Source: CAZUZD01 sp964624465
GTDB lineage: Bacteria > Planctomycetota > Planctomycetia > Isosphaerales > Isosphaeraceae
Assembly (NCBI GenBank): GCA_964624465.1
Contig: CAZUZD010000173.1
Coordinates: 1 to 12,670, forward strand
Direction of reading: 5' to 3'
DNA length: 12,670 bases
Part shown: positions 6,317 through 12,670 of the stretch, in pieces
How positions within the stretch are numbered: position 1 is the stretch's first letter
Layout: the number at the start of each line of letters is the position of its first letter
The notes under the pieces: model-generated
Seen by the model: only the letters and a program-made list of their open reading frames with translations
What the model was told of the DNA's origin: nothing
Databases searched by the model: none
Translations under genes and position numbers: made by a program

Positions 6317-7423
6317 ATGTTCAAGTCCGCGCTGACGCTGGCCCTGGCGGCCCTGGCCGCGACCCAGGCCACCGACGACAAGCTCAAGGTCTCGGAGCCC
6401 CAGACCCCGGCCGGCAGCACGGCCATCGACCCGCCCAGGTCGCCGCCGGCGGCCACCGCAGGGTCCCTCTTCGGTGACACCAGCCGCCCGCCCGACCCGG
6501 CGCGGGTGCAGCGGGACCTGGCGCTGCTGGAGGGCGCCTGGGAGGTGGTCCAGTACATCGAGGACGGCGAGGAGATCGCCCCCGACATCGTCCGCGACCG
6601 CCTGATCAAGGACGGCCGGTTCACCATCACCCGCTGGACGATCCGCAAGCTCAACCCCCGCACCGGCGAGGAGAAGACCTGGGGCTACCGGATCGACCCG
6701 TCGACGACCCCCAGCTCGATCGTCCTGACCAACGACGACAACGAGCAGGTCCGGGGCATCTACAAGTTCGAAGGCGACCGACTCGTCGTCTGCCTGGGCG
6801 AGACGCCCCTGGGCTCGGTGCGCCGGGAGTTCTCGTCGACCCCCGGATCCGGCGAGATGCTCCTGACCCTGCGGGCGATCGCCACCAGCACGCTCACCAA
6901 GGAGCAGCAGGCCGAGCGCGACCTGGCCCGCGCCAAGCAGATGGCCGACGACGCCAGGCGCCGCGACGACGACGCCCGGCTCCGCGAGGCCGAGTTGAAG
7001 TTCCGCGAGACCCAGATCACCCCGACGCAGTCGACCACGACCGTCGCCGCCGCCGCCCCGGTCGCCGCCCCCAGCGCCGCTGACCTGCAGCGGGCCCGCG
7101 ACGCCGACTACCGCACCAAGCTCGTCGGCACCTGGCGGCACCAGGACGGCCAGGGCTACAGCCTGACGATCTTCCGCAAGGACGGCACGTTCATCTCGAC
7201 CCGCTACTACCAGAAGCCGCTCAAGCGGATGTTCCGCGACGAGAGCACCCGCAACGGCACCTGGAGCGTCCGCGACGGCATGATGGTCATGCGGATCCTT
7301 GGCTCCGAGAACCGCGGCGAGCTGGGCCGCGAGATGATCGGCAAGGTCCAGTCGATCGACGACCGCTCCGCCATCTACACCGACCTGCTCGGCCGCATCG
7401 ACCGCGCCACCCGCGTCCAGTAA
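6317..7423 (+). CDS. Secreted TIGR03067 domain protein with a second calycin-like domain
   Basis: This is a 368-residue exported protein. Residues 1-19 (MFKSALTLALAALAATQAT) form a signal peptide. Residues about 68-190 match the planctomycete TIGR03067 pattern: LEGAWEVVQYIEDGEEI, YRIDPSTTPSSIVL, RGIYKFEGDRLVVCLGE, EFSSTPGSGEMLLTL. A charged helix (about 195-232), probably a coiled coil, and an Ala/Thr linker follow. Residues about 268-366 begin LVGTWRHQDGQGYSLTIFRKDG and resemble a second small beta-barrel with the GxW pattern of lipocalin-like folds. The function of the family is unknown. The start at 6317 is supported by AAGGGAG 9 nt upstream and by the signal peptide; ATG 6266 would bury that signal. 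The gene is 174 bp downstream of the M16 gene and probably has its own promoter. Confidence 0.85.
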   Translation: MFKSALTLALAALAATQATDDKLKVSEPQTPAGSTAIDPPRSPPAATAGSLFGDTSRPPDPARVQRDLALLEGAWEVVQYIEDGEEIAPDIVRDRLIKDGRFTITRWTIRKLNPRTGEEKTWGYRIDPSTTPSSIVLTNDDNEQVRGIYKFEGDRLVVCLGETPLGSVRREFSSTPGSGEMLLTLRAIATSTLTKEQQAERDLARAKQMADDARRRDDDARLREAELKFRETQITPTQSTTTVAAAAPVAAPSAADLQRARDADYRTKLVGTWRHQDGQGYSLTIFRKDGTFISTRYYQKPLKRMFRDESTRNGTWSVRDGMMVMRILGSENRGELGREMIGKVQSIDDRSAIYTDLLGRIDRATRVQ

Positions 7424-7465
7424 GCCCGGGACCAGGGCCGCGAAACACGCCCCGATCCGCCCCGA

Positions 7466-7505
7466 ACGGGCGGCGGCGCCGGAACCGTCCGGCCCCGCCG
7501 CCCGT
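7466..7505. terminator. Strong bidirectional terminator hairpin
   Basis: ACGGGCGGCGG (7466-7476) pairs with CCGCCGCCCGT (7495-7505). After a C-C mismatch, GCCGGA pairs with TCCGGC around an ACCG loop, giving 17 bp in total. It sits between two convergent genes (ends 7423 and 7541) and has no U tract on either strand. Confidence 0.6.
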
Positions 7506-7540
7506 CGGCGCGCGTGGAGGCCGGGTTCGCACCCGATCGG

Positions 7541-8491
7541 TCAGGCCGACGGGGCGTCGATGGCCCGGCCCACGAGGGCCCAGGCGGAGCCGGAGGCCAG
7601 GGCGGCGGCGGTGGGGGCGTCGAAGGTCGCCGCGAGCCAGGCCAGCAGCGCATCGGCGGTCGCCAGCTCGGGCAGGGTCGCCGCCAGGGCGAGCCAGTCG
7701 GTGCCCAGGCCCAGGCCCTCGGGCCCGCCGCTGGCCTCGAGCGCCGCGCCGATGGCGGCCTGGAGCGCCCCGGCCTCGGTGAACCAGGGGGCGCCCACCG
7801 CGAATCCCGCCACCCCGCCCAGGGCTCGCAGCCGCCCCAGGCCCGAGGCACCCAGCACGGCCATCGGGTCGCCCCGGCTGAACAGCGGCAGCACCCGGCC
7901 GGCGGTCGATTCCAGGACGTCCAGCGCCTCGAGCGCCGCCAGGGCCGGCAGGTCGGCCAGGTCGACGATCGCCCGCGCCGGGCCGTCGCCCGTGGCGGCG
8001 GCCAGGGTGCGGATCAGCTCGGCGCCCAGCGGGCTCAGGGCCGCGTCGGCCGTGACGAGCGCGCCGGCCTGGGCGGTCGCCGTCGCGAGCCGGAAGCCGC
8101 GCACGCCACGGTCGAACAGGCGCGGCAGCCGGGCGAGGTCGTCGCCGCTGGTGACCAGGCCTCCCAGCCCGCCGACGGCCGCCACGGCCCAGGTCAGGCC
8201 GTCGGCGGGCTCGGCCTGGTGCCGGGCGCGGTCGGCCGGATCGGCGAGCCAGCGGCCGGCGAACTCGGCCTCGGCGCGGGCGAGCTCGGCCTCCAGGCCG
8301 TCCCAGCCGCCGCCTGGGCCAGGGCCCTCGGGCGGCTCGCAGACGACGAGGGCCGCGGCCGTCGCGCCGAGGTAGCCGGCCAGCCGATCGCGCCGGGAGG
8401 CCACGGCCGCCGCCGTCTCGGGGTCGCGCGGGGTCGCCAGCTCCACCCAGTACTGCCGTGGCCAGCCGATGTGCAGGTCGAACAGTCGCAT
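7541..8491 (-). CDS. M19 dipeptidase-like protein, probable pseudoenzyme
   Basis: This 316-residue protein follows the layout of M19 (renal/membrane dipeptidase) enzymes: FDLHIGWP at the N terminus, LARLPRLFDRGVRGFRLA (about 119-136), ALSPLGAELI (about 151-160), VDLAD (176-180), VLPLFSRGDP (200-209), LGLGTDWLAL (260-269) and a C-terminal LLAWLAATFDAPTAAALASGS. M19 ligands normally lie in HxD, an IEG Glu, DLSH and SHS motifs. Here they read H7-I-G9, G, DLAD and FSRG, so most metal ligands appear to be lost. A different amidohydrolase-like role or a binding protein is possible. No signal peptide is seen. The start at 8491 is where homology begins. The Shine-Dalgarno is weak (GGAG 14 nt upstream). 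The same frame stays open upstream to 9892 but only as a shadow of the next gene. Confidence 0.72.
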   Translation of the reverse strand: MRLFDLHIGWPRQYWVELATPRDPETAAAVASRRDRLAGYLGATAAALVVCEPPEGPGPGGGWDGLEAELARAEAEFAGRWLADPADRARHQAEPADGLTWAVAAVGGLGGLVTSGDDLARLPRLFDRGVRGFRLATATAQAGALVTADAALSPLGAELIRTLAAATGDGPARAIVDLADLPALAALEALDVLESTAGRVLPLFSRGDPMAVLGASGLGRLRALGGVAGFAVGAPWFTEAGALQAAIGAALEASGGPEGLGLGTDWLALAATLPELATADALLAWLAATFDAPTAAALASGSAWALVGRAIDAPSA

Positions 8492-8673
8492 CTGCGGACT
8501 CGTCGCTCCGGGGACCCCCCGGCGGCCCCGGACCGGCCCCCGGCACGCGCCGCAGCCCCCCGCTCCACCCCGGCCATCCCCATCCTCACCGACCCGGTCA
8601 GCGTACGCGATCCCCCCCGCCCCCGACCAGCCGCCGGCGGGAGCCGGGCACCCGGTCCCGACCACCCGGCGAC

Positions 8674-10338
8674 TCAGGGGCGGCGGGGGGTGCCGGGGTC
8701 GGGGATGGCCTGGGGGAGCGCGTCGAGCAGGCGGGCGATCGTGCCGCGGAGGCCGGGCCATTCGAGGCGGTCGATCGAGCCGCCGGCGGCGGTCTGGCCG
8801 GACCAGACCCAGGGCGGCGCCCCGGCCAGGGCGGCGGCCAGCGGGGTGCCGGGCGGGGGCCGCAGGCCGGGCAGGCGGTCGGGCCAGACGGCGATCAGCC
8901 GACGGATTGGCCCGGCCGCCAGGAATTCCGCCAGGGGTGCGGGCCCCGGCGCGACGCGCCCGGGGTCCGGCGTCCGGCCCCAGCGGAGGATCACGTCGCG
9001 GTCGCGCCGGGTGATCGACAGCGAGCGCTCCGGGGGGCCCTCGGGCCGATCGAGCCGGGCGGCGCGGGCTAGCCGGGGGAGCGTCTGATCGGCCAGGGCC
9101 TCGGCGTCGGCCGGCTCGCGGCCATGCAGCACGAGCCAGACCCCGGCCAGGGCGCCGTCGGCGTCGGTCTGGACCGAGCCCGAGAGGCCGACCAGCCGGG
9201 GCCAGAGGTCGACCTCGGGCCGGACGCCAGCCAGGGCGGCCAGCAGGTTCAGCCGCACCCGGGGCGTGGGGGCGTTGGTGCGGACGGCCTCGCGACGCAC
9301 CAGGGCATCGGCCGCGGCGAACAGGCGATCGAGCGTCGCGCCGCCGGGCTCCAGGGCCAGGGACCCCTGCAGGGCCGTGCGGTCGTCGGCCGGTGGCAGG
9401 GTGTCGAGCCAGGCCGGGGCGATTCGGGCACCGGGGGGCTCCGGCGCGGCCGCATCGGCTCCGGTCCGGGCCCGTGTCTCGCTCGTGCCGCGGGCGACCA
9501 GAGCCACCCGGTCCCCTTCGAGGCCGAGTCGAGCATCCAGCGCAGCGAGCCCGAGGGCCCGGAGCAGCCGGCCGGCCGTGCGGAGCGACTCGCTGGTGGC
9601 GGGCTCCAGGGCGGCCGGATCCAGGTGCAGGTCCCAGCCCGTGGCGGGCGGGTCGGCCGCGGCCCCGGGCGGGTCGGGATGGGCGAGGTGGGCCAGGCCG
9701 CGGGTCAGCTCGGCGCGGGAACGGGCCAGGACCGCGGAGTCGCCGCGGCGGGCCAGCCGGAGGCTGTCGGGTCCGGCGGCCAGGCGGTCGACGGCCGCCC
9801 CATCCAGGACGGCCTCGGCGCCGCCGTCGGTCAGGGCCAGCGCGGTGGCCAGGGCGTCGAGAATGCCGTCGTCGTGGGGCACGGTCAGGCACCAGCGGAT
9901 CGAGCCGTCGGGTTCGAGCCAGAGCAGGTACCGGGCCCCGTCGGCGACGGCCAGCTCGCGGACCATCTCGGGATTGAGCGCTGCCAGGGCCGCCTGCCAG
10001 GGCTTGCTCAGCACGTCGTCGCGCCCCGTCGCCTGCCGCCAGCGGGCCACCGCCGCGGCGGGGTGCGGGGCGCGGGCGCCCTCGAAGAGCGCCAGAAACG
10101 CCCGGAGCTGAAGGTCGGGTCGCTCGGCGCGGATCGTCAGCGCCGGGAGCGGCCCCGGATCGGGCGCGGGCGCCCCGGCGCCCGGCCGCCTCGGGGCGGG
10201 ATCGGGCCCGGCCTCCTGGACCGGGGGCACGGCGGGGCCGGTGCCCGGTGTCGGCAGCGGGCGCGCGGCGGCGATGGCGGCGAGGCCCAGGCCGAGGCCG
10301 AGCACCAGGGCGGTCCGGGACGGGGTCGGGTGGCTCAT
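8674..10338 (-). CDS. Secreted or membrane-anchored protein of unknown function
   Basis: I do not recognise this family. The 554-residue product starts with a signal sequence (MSHPTPSRTALVLGLGLGLA, then AIAAARP) and a likely cleavage near residue 25. A Pro/Ala-rich spacer runs to about residue 66. The rest looks like a folded periplasmic or surface domain with alternating strands and helices, such as ARYLLWLEPDGSIRWCLTV and GLSGSVQTDADGALAGVWLVL, and has almost no Cys. I see no catalytic motif. The start at 10338 is preferred over 10413 because the longer frame would start inside the candidate promoter and hide the signal peptide. The downstream M19-like gene follows after 182 bp on the same strand and may be co-transcribed. 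Confidence 0.8.
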   Translation of the reverse strand: MSHPTPSRTALVLGLGLGLAAIAAARPLPTPGTGPAVPPVQEAGPDPAPRRPGAGAPAPDPGPLPALTIRAERPDLQLRAFLALFEGARAPHPAAAVARWRQATGRDDVLSKPWQAALAALNPEMVRELAVADGARYLLWLEPDGSIRWCLTVPHDDGILDALATALALTDGGAEAVLDGAAVDRLAAGPDSLRLARRGDSAVLARSRAELTRGLAHLAHPDPPGAAADPPATGWDLHLDPAALEPATSESLRTAGRLLRALGLAALDARLGLEGDRVALVARGTSETRARTGADAAAPEPPGARIAPAWLDTLPPADDRTALQGSLALEPGGATLDRLFAAADALVRREAVRTNAPTPRVRLNLLAALAGVRPEVDLWPRLVGLSGSVQTDADGALAGVWLVLHGREPADAEALADQTLPRLARAARLDRPEGPPERSLSITRRDRDVILRWGRTPDPGRVAPGPAPLAEFLAAGPIRRLIAVWPDRLPGLRPPPGTPLAAALAGAPPWVWSGQTAAGGSIDRLEWPGLRGTIARLLDALPQAIPDPGTPRRP

Positions 10339-10396
10339 GGAACGCGCCGGGCCGGAGTGGGGACGGTGAGGGCGGGAGCCGTCGAGGGCCGGGGCG

Positions 10397-10426
10397 AGCC
10401 TAAAGGGGCGCATCGGAGTCGGTCAA
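10397..10426 (-). promoter_or_regulatory. Candidate sigma-70 promoter for the 8674-10338 gene
   Basis: On the minus strand TTGACC (10426-10421) is followed after 18 bp by TAGGCT (10402-10397), a TAnnnT -10 box. The 5' leader would be about 50 nt. It supports the start at 10338 and excludes the longer frame starting at 10413. Confidence 0.45.
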
Positions 10427-10517
10427 GCGGCAGCGGCTTGGCACCGGGGTTGCGGTGGGGGGACCTGTCGTGCCCGGCCACGGCCCACGGCGGGCCGAGG
10501 GTCCCGGCGGCACGGAC

Positions 10518-10532
10518 GCTTGCCACGCAAGC
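10518..10532 (+). promoter_or_regulatory. Small hairpin before the lipoprotein gene
   Basis: GCTTGC and GCAAGC form a 6-bp stem with a CAC loop, ending 5 nt before the ribosome binding site AGGAG (10538-10542) of the next gene. It could affect translation. It may also be chance. Confidence 0.3.
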
Positions 10533-10551
10533 CATTCAGGAGCATTTCACC

Positions 10552-10776
10552 ATGAAGCGTCTGACCGCGCTGGCCATCGCGCTCGGCCTGGCCCTGTCGG
10601 CCTCCACCGGCCTCGTCGGCTGCAGCGACGAGAGTTCCAAGACCACCGAGGTCAAGCAGACCGGCCCCGGCGGCACCACCACCGAGAAGGTCACCACCGA
10701 GACCAAGCAGTCGGGCGACAACCCGCCGCCCGCCACCGGCACCAGCGGCCAGCCCAGCCCCAAGACCACCCCCTGA
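10552..10776 (+). CDS. Small lipoprotein of unknown function
   Basis: This 74-residue protein has a lipoprotein signal peptide (MKRLTALAIALGLALSASTG) and the lipobox L21-V-G-C24, so Cys24 would be lipidated after cleavage. The mature part is about 50 residues, low in complexity and rich in Thr, Lys, Glu, Gly and Pro (KTTEVKQTGPGGTTTEKVTT, then ETKQSG). It is probably disordered and hydrophilic, outside the membrane. AGGAG lies 9 nt before the start. Similar small Thr/Lys-rich lipoproteins are common in planctomycetes, but no function is known to me. It is divergent from the 8674-10338 gene and convergent with rmlA. The third-position GC bias of its codons fits a real gene. Confidence 0.8.
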   Translation: MKRLTALAIALGLALSASTGLVGCSDESSKTTEVKQTGPGGTTTEKVTTETKQSGDNPPPATGTSGQPSPKTTP

Positions 10777-10810
10777 TTCCGGTCTTGCCCCCCGGCTCTC
10801 CCGAGCGGCC

Positions 10811-10827
10811 CCCGCGTCTGACGCGGG
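10811..10827. terminator. Possible terminator hairpin between the lipoprotein gene and rmlA
   Basis: CCCGCG and CGCGGG form a 6-bp stem with a TCTGA loop, 34 bp after the lipoprotein stop, in the gap between two convergent genes. No U tract follows. Confidence 0.4.
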
Positions 10828-10909
10828 TGTGCCACTCGGGCTGGGGCCGGAACCTCATGCTGGTGGGCATGGCCCGCGCGACGCTGGGCAGAAGCCTGCG
10901 CAGGGCGGG

Positions 10910-11800
10910 TCAGGCCCCGGTCGTGGCCAGGGCGCGGAGATACTGGCCGTAGGCGTTGCGGAGGCCGTCGGCCAGGGTGAGGAGCTGGTCGGTGGTGATG
11001 AACCCGCGGCGGAAGGCGATCTCCTCCAGGCAGGCGACCTTCAGCCCTTGCCGCGACTCCAGGACCTCGACGAAGTTTGCCGCCTGCAGCAGCGACTCGG
11101 GCGTTCCGGTGTCCAGCCAGGCAAAGCCGCGGGTGAACTGCTCGACCCGGAGCTGACCACGCTCCAGGTACCGGCGGTTCACGTCGGTGATCTCCAGCTC
11201 GCCGCGGGGCGACGGCTTGAGGTTGGCCGCGATGTCCAGCACCTGGTTGTCGTAGAAGTACAGCCCGGTGACGGCGAACCGCGACTTCGGCTGCGACGGC
11301 TTCTCCTCGATCGAGACGGCGCGGCCCTCGGCATCGAAGGCGACCACCCCGTAGCGCTCGGGGTCGCGCACCTCGTAGGCGAAGACGGTGGCGCCGTCGG
11401 GCTGGGCGGCGGCGCGGGCGAGCATGCGCTGGAAGCCCTGGCCGTAGAAGATGTTGTCGCCCAGGATCAGCGCCACCCCCTCGTCGCCGACGAAGTCGCG
11501 GCCGATCAGGAACGCCTGCGCCAGACCCTCAGGCTTCGGCTGCACGGCGTAGCGGATCCGGATGCCGAGCCACGAGCCGTCGCCGAGCAGGCGTTCGAAC
11601 TGGCCGACGTCCTCGGGCGTGGTGATCAGCAGCACGTCCCGGATGCCGGCGAGCATGAGCGCCGACAGGGGGTAATAGATCATCGGCTTGTCGAAGACCG
11701 GCAGCAGCTGCTTGCTGACGCTGCGGGTGATCGGGTGCAGCCGGGTGCCGGAGCCGCCGGCGAGGATGATCCCCTTGCGGATCGGGCCGTCGTAGGTCAT
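10910..11800 (-). CDS. rmlA: Glucose-1-phosphate thymidylyltransferase
   Basis: This enzyme makes dTDP-glucose from dTTP and glucose 1-phosphate, the first step to dTDP-L-rhamnose and related sugars. The 296-residue length is the family norm. The nucleotide-binding loop GGSGTRLHPIT (about 15-25) leads into KQLLPVFDKPMIYYPLS (30-46). Further motifs are YAVQPKPEGLAQAF, LGDNIFYG, SIEEKPSQPKS, GLYFYDN, GELEITDVN and FAWLDTGTPESLL, which together are diagnostic. The start at 11800 is chosen because its ATG overlaps the rmlB stop by 4 bp (ATGA), which suggests translational coupling. The longer frame to 11881 would read over the end of rmlB. The product acts in the cytoplasm. Confidence 0.96.
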   Translation of the reverse strand: MTYDGPIRKGIILAGGSGTRLHPITRSVSKQLLPVFDKPMIYYPLSALMLAGIRDVLLITTPEDVGQFERLLGDGSWLGIRIRYAVQPKPEGLAQAFLIGRDFVGDEGVALILGDNIFYGQGFQRMLARAAAQPDGATVFAYEVRDPERYGVVAFDAEGRAVSIEEKPSQPKSRFAVTGLYFYDNQVLDIAANLKPSPRGELEITDVNRRYLERGQLRVEQFTRGFAWLDTGTPESLLQAANFVEVLESRQGLKVACLEEIAFRRGFITTDQLLTLADGLRNAYGQYLRALATTGA

Positions 11801-12670
11801 CGCGGGGTCTCCGTCGTGGCGGCGTCGTCGCCGAGTCCGAGGCGCTCGCGGTAGGCGCCCGAGTGGACGCGGGCGATCCACTCGGGGTGCTCCAGGTACC
11901 AGCGCACGGTGCGCTCCAGGCCCTCCTCGAACTCCTGCCGGGGCCGCCAGCCCAGCTCGCCGGCGATCTTGCCCGCGTCGATCGCGTACCGGCGGTCGTG
12001 GCCGGGGCGATCCTTGACGTAGGTGATCAGCGAGCGGCAGGGCGCGTGCGGCAGGCCGGGGCGCAGGCGGTCGACGAGGTCGCAGATGGCGTGGACGACG
12101 TGCAGGTTCGTGCGCTCGCAGTCGCCGCCGATGTTGTACGACTCGCCCACGCGGCCGTCGTCGAGCACCCGCCAGATGGCGTCGCAGTGGTCCTCCACGT
12201 ACAGCCAGTCGCGCACGTTCTGGCCGTCGCCGTAGACCGGCAGCGGCCGGCCCTCGAGCGCATTGAGGATCATCAGCGGGATCAGCTTCTCGGGGAACTG
12301 GTACGGCCCGTAGTTGTTCGAGCAGCGCGTGATCACGCAGTCCATGTGGTGCGTGTGGATCGCCGCGCGCACCATCAGGTCGCTGCCGGCCTTGCTGGCC
12401 GAGTACGGCGAGTTCGGCTGGATCGGCGTCTCCTCGGTGAAGTAGCCCCAGGCGCCGAGCGAACCGTAGACCTCGTCGGTGCTGACGTGCACGAAGCGCT
12501 GCGTCTTGTAGATGCGCGCCTTGTCGAGCAGCACCTGCGTGCCGATCACGTTGGTGCGCACGAACGCGGTCGCGTCGAGCACCGAACGGTCGACGTGGCT
12601 CTCGGCCGCGAAGTGGACGACCACCTCGGGCCGGTGCTCGGCGAACACCTTGTCCATCGCCGCGGCGTCG
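11797..12670 (-). CDS. rmlB: dTDP-glucose 4,6-dehydratase (5' end outside window)
   Basis: This SDR-superfamily enzyme converts dTDP-glucose to dTDP-4-keto-6-deoxyglucose with bound NAD, directly after the RmlA step. The visible 290 residues start inside the Rossmann domain (VVVHFAAESHVDRS). They hold the catalytic STDEVYG motif, the YSASKA motif (Tyr and Lys of YxxxK), TRCSNNYGPYQFPEKLIPL, GDGQNVRDWLYVEDH, SYNIGGDCERTN, VKDRPGHDRRYAIDAGKI and ELGWRP. The N-terminal glycine-rich NAD motif and start codon lie beyond base 12670. The ATG at 12657 is internal. The stop overlaps the rmlA start by 4 bp. rmlC and rmlD are not in the window and could lie upstream of rmlB. Confidence 0.96.
   Translation of the reverse strand, partial: DAAAMDKVFAEHRPEVVVHFAAESHVDRSVLDATAFVRTNVIGTQVLLDKARIYKTQRFVHVSTDEVYGSLGAWGYFTEETPIQPNSPYSASKAGSDLMVRAAIHTHHMDCVITRCSNNYGPYQFPEKLIPLMILNALEGRPLPVYGDGQNVRDWLYVEDHCDAIWRVLDDGRVGESYNIGGDCERTNLHVVHAICDLVDRLRPGLPHAPCRSLITYVKDRPGHDRRYAIDAGKIAGELGWRPRQEFEEGLERTVRWYLEHPEWIARVHSGAYRERLGLGDDAATTETPR

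Noticed and set aside
3335..7141. A 1268-codon open frame on the minus strand
   Set aside because: It lies antisense to the M16 and TIGR03067 genes, has low-complexity Gly/Arg/Val/Gln-rich content and no domain. It is a by-product of GC-rich third codon positions.
8492..9892. Upstream extension of the M19-like frame to a 783-residue protein
   Set aside because: The extra part is Arg/Pro/Gly-rich and out of frame with the real secreted protein at 8674-10338, and homology begins at 8491.
9124..10551. Long plus-strand frame covering 9124-10776
   Set aside because: It is antisense to the secreted protein. Only the lipoprotein part from 10552 has a signal peptide and ribosome binding site.
10828..10909. 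Dispersed repeat remnant (GTGTGCCACTCGGGC with GTGGGCATGGC)
   Set aside because: It resembles intergenic planctomycete repeats, but the two ends are not complementary and no second copy occurs in the window.

Overview
The window is a very GC-rich bacterial chromosome fragment, most likely from a planctomycete. That lineage call is an inference. It rests on the TIGR03067-type calycin-like protein, a family expanded in planctomycetes, together with the high GC, small secreted or lipoprotein genes of planctomycete style, and long antisense open frames produced by GC-rich codons. Two runs of Ns (1394-1403 and 2841-2940) show it is a draft scaffold.

Left part (1-1764, minus strand): dnaX (DNA polymerase III tau/gamma) runs off the left edge, and the signal recognition particle RNA gene (ffs) lies just upstream in the same direction. 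dnaX carries a run of nine A residues preceded by a 9-bp hairpin. Both alternative frames close within a few codons after the run. This looks like a slippage site that makes a short gamma form and a long tau form.

Middle left (1765-3460): a repeat-rich region holds one gene, a SUKH (SMI1/KNR4) protein of clearly lower GC. A pair of inverted repeats lies on each side of it. The best-preserved copies are about 52 bp, start with GTAG, and carry a 10-bp palindrome followed by a second small hairpin. They look like REP sequences in inverted doublets. The 100-N gap falls inside one of these hairpins and is flanked by an exact 55-bp duplication, which is probably an assembly artefact.

Centre (3461-7505, plus strand): a complete two-domain M16 zinc peptidase, then a secreted TIGR03067-type protein that has its own candidate promoter overlapping an inverted repeat. 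A 17-bp hairpin ends this block.

Right centre (7541-10338, minus strand): a protein shaped like M19 dipeptidase that appears to have lost its metal ligands, and an unrecognised secreted 554-residue protein. A divergent small lipoprotein gene follows (10552-10776, plus).

Right edge (10910-12670, minus strand): rmlB (partial) and rmlA overlap by 4 bp. They perform the first two steps of dTDP-L-rhamnose or related dTDP-sugar synthesis for surface polysaccharide. The blocks look functionally independent. The most interesting signals are the dnaX slippage cassette, the GTAG-REP doublets around the SUKH gene, and the M19-like pseudoenzyme.
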